DNA of 64,000 nt from Earliella scabrosa (lineage: Eukaryota; Basidiomycota; Agaricomycetes; Polyporales; Polyporaceae): assembly GCA_022605405.1 (NCBI GenBank), contig JABYQQ010000009.1:992001-1056000 (forward strand). Reading direction: 5' to 3'. The notes under the pieces are model-generated. The model searched no databases, was not told the DNA's origin, and was given only the letters and a program-made list of their open reading frames with translations. This document shows, in pieces, positions 1-11,388 of this stretch. A program made the position numbers and the translations under genes. The first letter of the stretch is position 1; each line of letters starts with the position of its first letter.

Positions 1-1860
1 ATCGCAAGAACCTCAAACGTCTGGTGCGCAGCTAGTCCATTTCTACTCATACTGCTTGGTAAACCTGACGATTCATCCAGTATGTCGTCCACTCCAATTT
101 CTTTACGAAGAGTGAGTAGTTGAATCTCGTACGGGTCGAGTTCTGGTCTCATGAAAATACAGTGTTGTTCTCCCTGGCTGGTGCAATCATCAGGTAGGCG
201 CAATGAAAGTGTCCTCCCAGGGTATTGATGCTGACCGAAGCAGTCCCAAGTTTTTCCGCAAGATAACTTATATCAATACCCTTTCCGAACTGGCATACCA
301 CGTCCCTCTTACGCAAATAGATATACCCCCGGCAGTATACCAGTATGTTTCGCTCTCAGCTCGTTCCCAGTCACACCTTCATGACTAATTCGCCCGTGCA
401 GAGAGAACCTCAAGCATGAGAAACAGATCAACCTTCCTGTAATGACTCGATCCAACCTCTTCGGCGTTCCGCTCGAGGAGCTCATGGGATTCGACGGCGA
501 GAAGGGAGGCCTCCCACGCGTGGTCAAGGATTGCATTCAGTACCTCCGCTCCACAGGTCAGATTCCCGACGCATGCGCGTCTTTGTGGTTGTGATTCCCT
601 TGCTGATGAGACATCAGGATTGCATGACGAGGGTCTCTTCCGCCGATCCCCTAATTCGGTACTGCTGAAGCAGGCTGTTCAAGCCTATGACCGAGGTATG
701 TCTATTGTTGGTTCCATCTCTATCTGACGAGACAGTCGATTGATGGCGAGAAGGGCATGTCGTGTCGCTCGAGACGTTTGGCGACCCGCATTTAGCAGCT
801 GTGTTACTCAAGAAGTACCTCCATGACCTCCCTGAACCGGTCTTCCCTGAGAGGCTATACCCCCTCATCCGGAAATGTCCAATGCCTACGGATGACCCGA
901 ATGACATGTCGGCGGTATTGTACATTCGGGAAACCCTACTCCCGGAGCTCCCACCATGTGTATACATTCTCTTGAGCAGCATTCTGCGTGGGTACAACAG
1001 ACGCTTGCTCAATGTGACGCTCTGCTGACCGCTCTCATCTCACAGACCTGTTGCACGATGTGCAGTTGCGATCCGCGTCAAATCGCATGGACGCCCACAA
1101 TCTCACAGTCGTAATCTGCCCGAACCTTGTTTCAAGCTCCAACCCCATGCGCGACGTGATGATGTGCTCCGTCCCCAACGCACCCACACTCTTCGACGCC
1201 GCCCGCGCCGCCTCAAGCACGAATCTCGCTGCCCAGGTCCAGAACGCATCCACATCGAACCCCGCCGCTCTCGTCGAGGGCAAGACGACGCTGGGAATGA
1301 TCATCAAGCTCTGCATCCAGCGGTACTACGAGATCTTCGACGACATGCCCGACCGCAGCGAGGCGCTCTCGCCCTCGCAGGAGATCGTGCACCCACCCAA
1401 CCCCTTCGCAGACCTCGGCTCTCCCGGCAGCCCCTCGCTCGCCAACCGCGACAGCGCACTCCTCGACGACGAGGACATCGACGACGCGATGCTCGTCATG
1501 CCTCTAGGCCCGAACGACCCGAAGCGGTTCTCTGGCGGCGGTGGATACCGCCCGGGACACCGTTCGACGCAGTCCAAGGACGCCGCCGCGCGCTCGACTC
1601 ACACTGCGTTTGGCGGGGGTGGGCCCCCGAGTGCGTACGCGACGGTGAACAAGGCGCGTTCGACGATCAGCATCGAGCGCGGGAACCCGTCGCGGAAGGG
1701 CTCGATCGCTCTCGGAAGGGGCACCGCGAGGGGGAAGAGCGCGGGGTCGGGCGTGCAGGCTGTTGGGATCACAGCGGAGGGGTTTTTCAGTGCGCCGGAC
1801 GCACCCCCGGTTCCGACGCTGCCGTCGCATCAGGCGCGGCAGCAGCAGAACGGGAGTTGA
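1..1860 (+). CDS. CRAL-TRIO/RhoGAP protein (ECM25/ARHGAP1-like), 5' end outside window
   Basis: A GTPase-activating protein for Rho-type GTPases with a Sec14-like lipid-binding part, of the Ecm25/p50RhoGAP kind; such proteins act at membranes and the actin cytoskeleton. The coding region is spliced from short exons. Near 80-370 the pieces RKNLK, YVVH and SPKFFRKITYINTLSEL match the end of a CRAL-TRIO domain. The RhoGAP domain follows from about 440 to 1,300: GVPLEELMG, then the arginine-finger segment DEGLFRRSP at about 635-650, then LLKKYLHDLPEPVFPERLYPLI, then NLTVVICPNLV. The C-terminal 180 residues are Ser/Gly/Arg-rich and probably disordered. Introns fall near 554-616, 699-740 and 1,012-1,046. 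The first exons lie upstream of the window. The stop is TGA at 1,858-1,860. Domain identity is firm; the exact orthologue is inferred. Confidence 0.85.
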
Positions 1861-2503
1861 GCGCTGTGCGTGGCTGAGTGCGTGCTTGTCGAGTCTGAGG
1901 TGGGAGACTGGGAGTAGGAGGACAGACTATTGTGCGCATCCGTTTTGGTTTTTGTTTCTGCTGTATCTTAGGCCCTAGGGTTACGTTGCGCTCTCGGATA
2001 GTCTCTCGCTCGTTGACAGTAACTTATACACGACTAGTATTCCCCGATGTTCATCATCCTTGGCCATCCTCTGGAAGGATCTGAGAAATGCGATGATACA
2101 CTGCGCCGAACACATGATGTCATCAACACCGGCATGTGGCCGCCTAGCGTCGGTCCCGCCGCGGTCGAGTCGGGGGCGCAGCAGCCCCGAGCACCCTCGC
2201 CCGAAAAGGGCCAACGGCCGGGACCGCAAGGGAGCCACTGTTTGACGCCCGCCGAGTCTGAGTCTATGCGCGATTCAGTTCGACGGCTGCCACTTCTCTC
2301 CTCTCGACCACCACCACCTACCTCGCCGTACGACTCCAGCAGCCCTTTCTGCAGCTGCATCCAACTGGGTCAAGCCTCAACCGCGCCTGGCGTCCCAGAG
2401 CCTCATGGCGTCCACGCAGCGCTGGGGGGCGGAACCCACGTGGATGACTCAAGTCTGATCCGACTGCCCAATCGGGCAAGGGTCTGACTCGACGGCCGCT
2501 GGA

Positions 2504-2511
2504 TATAAAAG
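2504..2511 (+). promoter_or_regulatory. TATA element in the bZIP upstream region
   Basis: TATAAAAG inside a GC-rich region, followed by the run AAATTAATCC and about 130 bases later by an ATG opening a 55-codon frame (2,643-2,810). No known protein is recognised in that frame. The motif itself is clear; that it drives a transcript is inference. Confidence 0.4.
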
Positions 2512-4471
2512 CAACGGAAACGAGAGAAATTAATCCCCGGCTCACCCTCTCTCTGGTCTAACGGAGGGTTGCTCGTGCGTCTCGTTCCCTCGTCCGCGTC
2601 GCTCTCTGAGTTCTGCGTTCTGGCTTCATTGTTCAAGAATAGATGGTCAACTTGAAGGCGTCGCGTCGTGGTGACGTCGTCGGTGTCACACCTGTGACAC
2701 TCCGAGTTGGTTTAACCGCTCGTCGTGGACTTCGTGGCAGTCCGACTCCGAGGCGGCGAGCGGGCGGAGACTCACGGGTAGCGTGGAAGTTCGAGGCGGT
2801 CGGGGAGTAGGGTGTCTTGTTCCTAGTAAGTCCATCCTCAGGGTTCACCTGTGCTCAGAACCCACGTCGGCGACAGGCTGGGCGCCGGGGGCAGGCGGCG
2901 AAGCTCTTAGTTCCCGGGATTATGGTCGGGCTGTGGATCAGGGGAGCGCCGGCAGGCCTCGAGGCTCGAGGCGTGCTCGATGAAGAAGGCAACATTGCGG
3001 TTGGGAGTGCTGGAGATGTCGCCGATGCGGAGGCTGTAGCCCGGTGGTGAGTGCGATTGCGACGGGCGCGTGGGCTGACTGTTCTATTCTATGATCTATC
3101 CAACAGACTATGGCCATGACGCGTCGGGGCGGCTTCCTGTCGCTGGTGGGCTGTGCTCGTGGAGGCCTAACTTTGTTCGAAGAAGGCGGAGAGCGCGGGG
3201 GTGGGGAACGGTTATCGCTGACTGCTTTCCAACTGGGTTCTCCGGTGCAACCTTCTCATGACTGTGTCCTCGGGTACGCGTCGGGCTCTTCGCGCCACCT
3301 TACAACGCCGGTCTCTTGTCGTGTTCTCTCTCAAGCCGCCCGCCACAAGCTGGTGTCCTGCGGTCGACTCTCTACGTGCAATAGGCTATGCACGACATCG
3401 ACAATGTGGCTTCGCGACATCTCGGACATCTAATGAAAGCAAATGAAGGCGGTCTGGAAGTACCCGCGCAGTCATCCTGACTCCAACCGCTGAGCAAGCA
3501 AATGATATGGGATGTGGGAAGATCCGGCCTATCGCCCTTGGACCCAGGGTCGTTGTTCTTTTCTTGGTCATGCGCCCCCTGTGGCAGTCCCCGCCGCGCG
3601 CGAGCGCTCCGACCGACGTCGGGGTGAAGACAGACGACTGGCAGGATGGCGGCATGCCCCTGGGAGATGCGCGTCTGTGATGAGGACAACGTCGAGGTCG
3701 AGCCGCCTGAAGACGTGGACAGGGACACGGGACGGCACAGGACGGACAGCCAACGCGGGCGGGCATATGGCACGGCGAATGGGATTGGCCAGACGGGAGC
3801 CAGGCGAGGACGTTCCTGGGAGCGGATTGTGGGCTGCATTCTCGGGCAGGACACCGTCGGCCGGCGGACGGGGCGGATCGTCCGGAGAGAGGAGCGCAGA
3901 GGCGGCGGGGTGCGATATCAGCGGGATCGATGGGGGCGATGGTGGTGCAAGATGCGACGTCGGACGGCGGCTGGCGGCTTCGAATTCTCGGACAAATGAA
4001 TTGGCTTGTGCTGGCCGTGAGGGCGACGGGGGCGGCACCGATGGGAAAGGGGCGGGAGGCGCGACGGGCGGCGGCCGCGCGGCGGGAGCTGTGCGCCATG
4101 CGGGCATCGCCTGCCGAGGACGAGGACGAGTACGAGGAACGGGCCTGCCGTATTCGAGCAATCCATCTCCGACGTCGGCTCCCGCGCTCGCTCGCAGTGT
4201 GACTCGACTCGACACTCGGTCCCGCAGCCGCCGCTGTCGCTGATGTGCGAACGCCCTCGTCCGCGGCGTCTCTGCGCGACTGTGCACTGCGCGCGCAGGC
4301 TTCGCGCACCTTCTAGCAGCCCATTGTGGTTTGTGCTACGTGTCGGACGTGTTCAGACGTGTGCATATGTGGCGGACTGCGCTGCGAGAGGGCGGGGAGC
4401 GATGGAATTAGCAGGAGGGTGCACATGGACGCTGCCCGCCCAGGCACAGCCCGTCCTCCGGGTTCGGGGTA

Positions 4472-4501
4472 ATGGGCGTCTCTGAGTCTGAAATGCGGTG
4501 A
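4472..4501 (+). promoter_or_regulatory. Short upstream open reading frame in the bZIP leader
   Basis: An ATG at 4,472 opens a nine-codon frame (MGVSESEMR) ending in TGA at 4,499-4,501, 223 bases before the bZIP start. GCN4-type genes in yeast and cpc-1 in Neurospora are controlled by short upstream frames, so its position is suggestive. Whether it lies in the mature leader depends on the transcription start, which the sequence does not fix. Confidence 0.35.
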
Positions 4502-4716
4502 AAAGGATTCCATATAACTTCTCTCGAGTCAGACTATCACTTTCGTCCTCCTCTTTCCTACCACCACCCCAGCCCTCCCCTCGACAGTCGTTCACTGCTC
4601 GAGGCCCAACATCTGACTCAGAACGTAGTATCTGAGCGACTCGTAAGTCCCCTGTCCTCTCATCGTCCGTCAGTATCGCCGTATTTCCGCTGGCAGTCAT
4701 TAAGCATTTTTCGCAA

Positions 4717-4726
4717 ATTGCGCAAT
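4717..4726. promoter_or_regulatory. Perfect palindrome ATTGCGCAAT overlapping the bZIP start codon
   Basis: ATTGCGCAAT is a perfect 10-bp palindrome and equals the consensus site of C/EBP-type bZIP dimers. Its last two bases are the first two of the ATG at 4,725. It may be a chance match or an autoregulatory site for this bZIP family; the sequence cannot tell. Confidence 0.3.
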
Positions 4727-6395
4727 GCTCATGACATCGTCCGTACCGTCGTCCAACGAGTCGGCCGAGTCATCCTTTTCACTGCGCAACATGCCGTACA
4801 TGACGCAGAAGTGGCCGGCATCTCAGTCCGAGGTTCAGGCGCCGCGCTGCGCGACGTCCGCTTCCCCAGCTTCTCCCTCTCTCTCCGCATATTCTGCGCT
4901 CGCTCCGTCGGCGGAACAATACGGCAATGATTCCCCCGTTGTGAACACACCACTGATTACGCCGCCATCGCCTTCCAGACCACTCCCCCAACTCGCGGGT
5001 TTGCCGGCTGACGCCCTCCAACTTCACCCCCTCCCCACTCCCACCTTGTATCCCCAGTATCGGAACCAACAACAGCAACATCGCCAAAATGTTCTCCCTT
5101 ACGTGCTAAACGCGTCCTCCTCACGCGATCACTCGGAACAGTACCCCAGCCATGGTTCCTCGCGCACACCGCACCTTGAGAGTTTCCCTCTTTCAAGCTT
5201 CCCCACTCAACATGTCTCGCTAAACCCATCATCTAACCGTCCTCGGACATCTCACCCGGTCTTCCATTCGACCTCGGCTTTGGCTGCCCACCATGGAATC
5301 CCCCAGTCCCTTCCTCCAGTTCCACGAACATCCAGATTCGCACCAGCTTCGTCCTCAGTACCTGCGCCTGCTCCCCCAGTCGCCTCCAGCTCAACCTCAG
5401 ATTTCGACTTCTCCTCCCTGTGCTCGAACTACTTGAACATGCTGTCTCAAAAGCCTGAGGAGACTCATTCTGCCCCCGAGCGGGCCAACCCCATGCACGA
5501 CCTCGCTGCCGACGCGGACACTGTCCAGGCCATCATGGACGTGATCCAAGGTGTGTACTGCGCTTCAGCGACCATTCCACCCGCGTCTCACAGTGTCTGC
5601 TCAGCGTCCCCTGAGTTCCGCATGGCGAGCGACTTCAACGAGTTTCTGACGTCGCCGATGGAGGACTCGCCCTTCGAGGACTTCCTCACCACGCCCGCGA
5701 TCGGTTCCGCAGACATGTCGGCCGATCTGCTTACGAGCCCGGCCATTTTCGATGCCGACAACTTCGATATGGGTGGCGTGCCCCTGTTCGGCGGAGACGG
5801 CCTCGGCCTGAGTGGAGCTCTCGAGTCCACCAAACCCGCCCCGCCTCTGCCTCATCCCTCGTTCTTCGACAACATGATCACCATGTCCCCCACGTCCCCC
5901 TCGCTCGACCCTTCGTCCCTCCACCCGTCGCCGCAAACCCACCCCCTCCCCACGCCTTCGACACCAGGCCGCCGTCCCCGCAAGTCGCTACCGACCGGGA
6001 CGCGCAAGAACATCACCCCCGACGCCCTGGTGTCGATGGACGCTCCCATTCAGCCGCGCAAGTACGTCACGCCCTCGGCGACGTCGCGCAAGGAGGTCCC
6101 AACAGCGTGGTTGAAGAAGAAGCGGGCGCGGTCCCAAGCATTCGGCGACGAGGATGAGCTCGAGGAGGACGTCAACCTCGATCCGGGCGACCTCGACGCG
6201 ATCGAGGCCAAGCGTCGGCAGAACACCCTCGCAGCTCGGCGGAGTCGTAAACGGAAGCTCGAGTATCAGCGTGAGCTCGAGACGACCGTCGAACGCGAGA
6301 AGGAGGAGAAGGAGATGTGGAAGAACCGGGCGATGCTGTTCAAGGCATTGCTGGAGAGTCACGGACACGAGGTGCCGTCGTTCGATTCCGCATGA
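4725..6395 (+). CDS. bZIP transcription factor (GCN4/CPC1-like)
   Basis: An intron-free frame of 556 residues encoding a nuclear DNA-binding protein. Residues about 1-480 are Ser/Pro/Gln-rich and disordered, with acidic-hydrophobic patches such as SDFDFSSLCSNYLNML and SPFEDFLTTPAI that resemble activation segments. A Lys/Arg cluster (WLKKKRARSQ) precedes the bZIP. The basic region at about residues 494-515 holds the signature N-x7-R block NTLAARRSRKR, followed by a short leucine-zipper-like coil ending near residue 545. The C-terminal position of the domain and its sequence fit the GCN4/CpcA group that controls amino-acid starvation genes. The first ATG gives MLMTSS; a second Met lies two codons later. 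An upstream short frame and a C/EBP-type palindrome lie in the leader. Confidence 0.85.
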   Translation: MLMTSSVPSSNESAESSFSLRNMPYMTQKWPASQSEVQAPRCATSASPASPSLSAYSALAPSAEQYGNDSPVVNTPLITPPSPSRPLPQLAGLPADALQLHPLPTPTLYPQYRNQQQQHRQNVLPYVLNASSSRDHSEQYPSHGSSRTPHLESFPLSSFPTQHVSLNPSSNRPRTSHPVFHSTSALAAHHGIPQSLPPVPRTSRFAPASSSVPAPAPPVASSSTSDFDFSSLCSNYLNMLSQKPEETHSAPERANPMHDLAADADTVQAIMDVIQGVYCASATIPPASHSVCSASPEFRMASDFNEFLTSPMEDSPFEDFLTTPAIGSADMSADLLTSPAIFDADNFDMGGVPLFGGDGLGLSGALESTKPAPPLPHPSFFDNMITMSPTSPSLDPSSLHPSPQTHPLPTPSTPGRRPRKSLPTGTRKNITPDALVSMDAPIQPRKYVTPSATSRKEVPTAWLKKKRARSQAFGDEDELEEDVNLDPGDLDAIEAKRRQNTLAARRSRKRKLEYQRELETTVEREKEEKEMWKNRAMLFKALLESHGHEVPSFDSA

Positions 6396-6941
6396 ACGCT
6401 GCCTTCTCTCCCTTCACCCTCGCTTCTGACCTTTGAAGTATACCTTATGCATTATGTTTCTCTTTTGTTTCATCATCGTCTCTCTCTGTCATGCCGCATG
6501 TATTCTGCGGCCCTTCGCTACTCCGTTCAGTATCCCCCTTTCCCCATCCACTTGCTCGAGGAGTAGCGTCGTACCCCCAGTCCCCCTAGCCCCCAGTCCC
6601 CCCATGCCCCTCTCGGTATAAGCAAAAAACCCGCTAATGTCGTCGTGCAGCAGTGCTCGGCCTTTGCCCATTTACCCCTCTCCTCATCATCTCTGGTTCA
6701 TCCCCCGTACGTCTCTGTAGCTGTCGCAGACATAGTCGCCATAGTCCTCAACGTGAATGTGAATGTTGTATACTCGAGAACTTTCTGCTGCGTGATCTTC
6801 AGCCCGAGCATGAGAACGAGCGACGTGGCTGCCGCGTGGAAGGATCAGAGGAGGAAATAGTCTGCAGGTCAAACACAGCATGTAAGCCATGCCGTTTTCT
6901 ACCTGGGATGCAGACGCGAACGTTGGCGATAGAAGCCTCGC
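6396..6941. other. Intergenic region between bZIP and GDPase genes
   Basis: About 545 bases. The first part is T/C-rich and A/T-richer than coding DNA, fitting the 3' end of the bZIP transcript. The rest should be promoter and leader of the GDPase gene. No gene, repeat or clear TATA box was seen. Confidence 0.5.
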
Positions 6942-8973
6942 ATGCAGGCGCACAGCAGCACTTCCATCTTGACTCTCGACCACGACACACGTCGCCCGGC
7001 GCCCTCGTCGGCTAAGACCCTCTTTTCTCCACCCTCTGCGACGTTGGCAGCATCCACTCAGTCTCAGTCTTCCTCGGTGGGCATCGGCAACGGCTCAGGC
7101 GGTCCCCCACACACGCACGCCCGGAAACGGACAAAGAAAAGCAGCATGTTCTCGCCGCGGAGCAGCAACTACGAACGCCTCGAGGGCGGCATGGGCCCGA
7201 GCAGGAACGGCCCAGGGCGCAAGTTTGCGTGGAAGAAGTTTGCGATCGGGGCGGTCGTGCTCATCGGGCTCGTGTACTTCTTTGGGCCGCGGAAGGAGGA
7301 CTTGACGGACTATGTTCCCGGTGTGTATGCATTTTCATGTCCCGCATCCACTCTCTCGACGGTTGCGGTTGCGGCGGGGTCGCTGAAGAAGGCCTCGCAG
7401 GAATCATCAAGCAGACTGAAGTACCCAGCGAGATGTTCGAGGTGCCGCCCCCCGCGCCAGGGCCGACCACAACAAAAGCCGAATCTACCCCCCTCCACGA
7501 CGACGACGACGACCTCGCACCCGAAGCCCGCCCGACCGACCCGGCGAGCGACGGTGACCTCACGAAGACACGCTACTGCACCAAGCCATACAAACCCGAC
7601 CTCCCGCTCGTCCAGTACGCACTCATGATCGACGCCGGCTCGACCGGGTCCCGGATCCACATCTACAAGTTCAACAACTGCGGGCCGTCGCCCGCGTACG
7701 AGTACGAGGTGTTCAAGCAGCGGAAGCCGGGCCTGTCCGACTACAAGGGCCTCCCACGGGCCGCGGCGGAGAGCCTCGACGAGCTGCTCGACGAGGCGAT
7801 GCGCGTCGTGCCCGAATCGCTGCGCCGCTGCACGCCCGTCGCGGTCAAGGCGACCGCGGGCCTGCGCCGGCTCGGGACGAAGGAGGCCGCGGAGATCCTC
7901 GCGGCGGTAAGGAGCCGGCTCGAGGAGCGGTACCCGTTCAGCCTGCAGGGCGCGGACGCGGTGGAGATCATGGAGGGCCGGGACGAGGGCGTGTATGCGT
8001 GGCTGACGGCCAACTACCTGCTCAAGACGCTCAGCTCGGCGCAGGCGGGGCAGACGGGTCGGCGGCCGGCGCCGTACGCGGTGCTGGATCTGGGCGGGGC
8101 GTCGACGCAGATTGTGTTCGAGCCGACGTTTGATATGGCGAAGCCGGACGCGTCGCTCAAGGACGGGGAGCACAAGTACGAGCTCACGTTTGGGGGGACG
8201 AAGCGGGTGCTGTACCAGCATTCGTACCTCGGCTACGGGCTCATGGTCGCGCGCGAGAGCACGCACCGGATCGTGGAGTTCATGAGCAGCGTCCGCGGCT
8301 CGAACCACGGGAAGGACGCGACGGTGTCGAACCCGTGCCTGGCGAAGGGGACGGAGAGGGTGGTGACGATCAAGGACGAGCGGCTGGGTGGGGAGTGGAA
8401 CGTCACGATGATTGGGAAGGACGTCGGGAGCTGGGACGCGTGCAACCGGGTGATCGAGCTCGTCATGGCCAAGGATGCGTGAGTGGCTCGTTATCGTCTC
8501 TTCCTCCGTTCCTGGCCCACTCACGGGTCGTTTTCAGCATTTGCGAAGTCAAGCCTTGCTCGTTCAACGGTGTGTACCAGCCCTCGTTGCTCGAGACCTT
8601 CCCCCACGGCAAGATCCTCCTCCTGTCCTACTTCTATGACCGCCTCGACCCCTTCCTGTCCACAACCGCCGACCCGATCAAGCGTCCCATTCGTGTGAAC
8701 ACCTTCGCAGAACTGGCCAAGACCGTGTGCGAGGGTCGGGACGCATGGGAGAAGCGGTGGGGCGCAGACAAGGCCCTCATGTACGAGCTTGAAGACCGCC
8801 CGGAGTGGTGTCTCGACCTCACCTTCCAGCATGCGCTGCTCCGGCTCGGATATGAGCTCACTGGCGAGCGGGAGGTCGAGATTGGGAAGCAGATCGACGG
8901 CACGGAGTTGGGCTGGTGTCTCGGTGCGACGATCTCGATGGTCACCGGCGCAGAGCTCAAGTGCAGAGTCTGA
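6942..8973 (+). CDS. GDA1: Golgi guanosine/nucleoside diphosphatase (GDA1/CD39 family)
   Basis: A type II Golgi membrane enzyme that hydrolyses GDP (or UDP) left by glycosyltransferases to the monophosphate, which drives nucleotide-sugar import. After a basic cytosolic tail a single membrane helix (FAIGAVVLIGLVYFFG, about residues 100-115) is followed by a Ser/Pro/Asp-rich stem and the catalytic part. All apyrase-conserved regions are present: ACR1 IDAGSTGSRIHIYKF, ACR2 KATAGLRRLG, ACR3 IMEGRDEGVYAWL, ACR4 AVLDLGGASTQIVFEP, and a later region ending in GWCLGA. Two introns are supported: about 7,321-7,399 (acceptor uncertain by a few codons) and 8,482-8,537. The stop is at 8,971-8,973. Family is certain; the symbol is by homology to yeast GDA1. 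Confidence 0.92.
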
Positions 8974-9124
8974 ACGGGTGTGGATGTGGCATTCCGTTTT
9001 GCGACCCTCGCGATGTCTTCTTACTTTATATGACCTAGGTGTAGTAATGATGTATAATGATAACCCATAGACGTGATACCACATGTTGAAAAGCAGGACG
9101 AGATGCTCTCTCTAACGACCGAGC

Positions 9125-10175
9125 TCACTGGTAGATCACCCGTCTGTCCATTCTCGCGTCAGAATACGATGGCAGCTCGTCATCCGCGCCTCCAGAGCCA
9201 CCGGGCATCATACCAACATGCCCCTCGACCTTCCAGTTGTTGCCCTCCTTCCACTCGAAGTCCGTCCCGGCCCCGAAGTTGACCTCGAACTCGCACGGGC
9301 CAGGCCCGGACACGCCGATCGCGGCGTAGACGTCGTGCAGCTCGCGCGGGAGATACGCTCCTGAAAACGCGTCCGGGAGCCGCCTCCCGTTGTGCGTGAA
9401 GAAGATCGTGCCGACGTCCCAGGTGTAGCCTACCCCGACGGTGTCCCCGGGGCTGATCGAAGTGAGCTCTGGGGTGTAGTCGCGCCCGCCGTCGGGGTCC
9501 TCGAAGAATTTGCGGCAGTCGTCGAGGTGCAGTCCGGCGCTGAGGCGATTCCATCCGGGGAGCCGCCAATCGGGGTACGGACGACATGTGGTTCCTGCGA
9601 TTGAGAAGAATGTACATGCACATGAGACAGCGCTTTGGAAGAATACGATGTTGCTGCTCACCGACGGCGATGACTCCGTCCATACGAATGATCTTGATCT
9701 CGTAGTACACCCCCGGGCGTCCACGGGTGTCATAGAGCCCCGCGAGGATCGGGATGTCGCTGAGGATGCACGCGTCCTCGCAGCCGTCCTTCGTCACGAC
9801 CTTGATCACGCCCATCGCGGGGCCCTTCTCGCCGCCGTTGTGGATAGCGCCTCGGAAGCGTGGCGAGGTGGGCACCTCGAGTCGCCACGCGCCGCACCCG
9901 AGTCTGCGAATGCGCTCGATCGACTCGGAGGAGAGCAGGCGCGGAGGGGCGGGAGGGTGTGCGAGGCAGAAGGCTTCAGCTGACTTGTAGTCTTCGTCGG
10001 TGGCGTCGGCGTAGAGGCCGTCGGCGTGCACTTGCTCCGGTGCGGCCTGCCACTCCGGCGGTGCGTCGTACTCGGTGTCTTCGTATGCTGGTGCGCGGGC
10101 TTTGCCTTTGGTCTTAGCTTTCGAGGTGAGAGACTTGAGCCACGACATTGAAAGTTCGCTGTAGAATGTCGCCAC
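9125..10175 (-). CDS. SPRY-domain protein
   Basis: Two exons (10,175-9,671 and about 9,603-9,125) encode about 330 residues. The first exon has a basic N-terminus (SWLKSLTSKAKTKGKARAP) and leads into GVYYEIKIIRMDGVIAVG. The second continues with WNRLSAGLHLDD, then SISPGDTVGVGYTW, then GTIFFTHNGRRL and CEFEVNFG. These are the core strands of a SPRY domain of the Ran-binding-protein/Ssh4 kind, with the typical GDxVG and FFTxNG motifs. SPRY domains bind protein partners; in fungi similar proteins act as ubiquitin-ligase adaptors or vacuolar sorting factors. No membrane helix or LisH/CTLH motif was seen, so the role is open. The intron uses a clear GTGAGC...TCGCAG pair. Confidence 0.8.
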
Positions 10176-10639
10176 AGTAAGCCGGGGGTCGGTCAGTTAT
10201 ATGCGGCAGCACGTACCGGATTGCTATTGCGCAGCTTGTCAAGGAGTACAGCTATGCTGTTCTTTCTCCGGATGGAGGAGATGGAGGTATTGCTAAGAGA
10301 TACTGCCCTTGAGGCTGTGCCTCCGTAGCGTGACTATTTGTCAGGAGACTTGAAGTACTGCCAAGATGTTATGCCACTAGTAGAAGTATACTCGACATGA
10401 CACGGTTCAGGTAGCGCGCAATTCTGCATCTCATTCAACACGGACCTAACCTTGGGGGGCGGTGATAGCAACTTCGAGGCACGCCGGTGGTGGCTGTAGT
10501 AGTTGAACGTGAGTCAAACGGCCCGTCACGGCGTCCAAACATACAGGCGCCCATCAACAAGTTTGTAGCCTTGAACCATCACCAGCATCCACAAGCTTTC
10601 GAAGTGCGCATCTCCTATCACGAAGCAAAATAGCAAGAT
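10176..10639. promoter_or_regulatory. Shared promoter region of SPRY and RPC11 genes
   Basis: A 464-base divergent intergenic region, more A/T-rich than the genes on either side. It must hold both promoters. No clear TATA box or repeat was recognised. Confidence 0.5.
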
Positions 10640-11119
10640 ATGTTGTTCTGTCCGAACTGTGCGAATCTCTTGGTCATCTCAGCAGAAACCGGATATAACA
10701 AGTGGGCATGCAACACCTGCGCATACGAATTCCCGATCACTAAACAAGTTAGTTTGTCGTGAGATGACGATGATCCTGCGGAGTCTGACTTCTATCAACC
10801 ACAGATGACCTCGCGGACGAAGCTGAAGCGCAAAGAGGTCGACGACGTGCTAGGCGGAGACGATCAGTGGAAGCATGCCGACTCGACGGACGGTAAGATC
10901 GTCCTACACATTCTGGGCACTCTCGCTCACACAAACACACAGCAACATGTCCAAAATGCGACAATGGTCGTGCATACTTCTATCAGCTGCAGATCCGGTC
11001 GGCAGATGAGCCTATGACCACATGTAGGAGTCTTCCCTGTGTGACTCCCTATATAGACTGACTTGTTTTCATCAGTCTATCGGTGTACGGCGTGCGCGAA
11101 TAATTGGCGAGAAAACTAG
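10640..11119 (+). CDS. RPC11: RNA polymerase III subunit RPC11 (C11, TFIIS-like)
   Basis: A small nuclear subunit (about 108 residues) needed for RNA cleavage and termination by RNA polymerase III. Four exons are joined by three introns at about 10,748-10,804, 10,894-10,942 and 11,024-11,075. The N-terminal zinc ribbon is CPNCANLL...WACNTCAYEF, and the C-terminal TFIIS-type ribbon is CPKC...QIRSADEPMTTF...CTACANNW. The C-terminal ribbon carries the acidic tip (RSADEPMT) that TFIIS and C11 use for cleavage. Length and both ribbons match the family. The first exon starts at ATG 10,640 with MLFCPNC. Confidence 0.95.
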
Positions 11120-11388
11120 AGTCAAGCGTCCGCTTTTCTGCAACTCTGAAGCTCTAGATCTCTTGTATCAGTATTGGCTCAATCTCACTCCTTCCTGTTC
11201 ACAATGGCGAGTCGGACTTGGCTTTCCGTGCCTTTCACCTGGCCCAGGTTGGTCTACCATTCGAAATCACTTCAGCCGATGAAATGTGCAAGAAAAATAC
11301 AAATGAGCGCATGGTACATACTCATACACCCCAGCTACAAACCCAGCGCGTCCCGCAACATCCTACAACAGACAACCAGACGACCACC

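Larger units (their letters stand above)
1861..4724. other. Long intergenic region upstream of the bZIP gene
   Basis: About 2.9 kb with no convincing gene. The open frames here, including 240-300 residue ones on the minus strand at 3.4-4.3 kb, are Arg/Pro/Ala-rich, cross-strand mirrored and without family motifs, as expected in GC-rich DNA. A good TATA element (TATAAAAG, 2,504-2,511) is followed at 2,643-2,810 by a 55-codon open frame and a GTCACA-CC-TGTGAC inverted repeat (2,686-2,699). This could be a promoter for a short or non-coding transcript, or a distal start for the bZIP transcript. Bases near 4,510-4,720 are pyrimidine-rich, typical of a fungal core promoter and leader. Confidence 0.5.

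Noticed and set aside
3386..4309. Large overlapping frames on both strands upstream of the bZIP gene
   Set aside because: Arg/Pro/Ala-rich, no motifs, no plausible splicing to neighbours; composition artefacts.
7310..8524. 404-codon minus-strand open frame opposite the GDPase gene
   Set aside because: It is a mirror of a GC-rich gene: Arg/Val/Leu-rich with no family motif, while the plus strand carries all apyrase regions.
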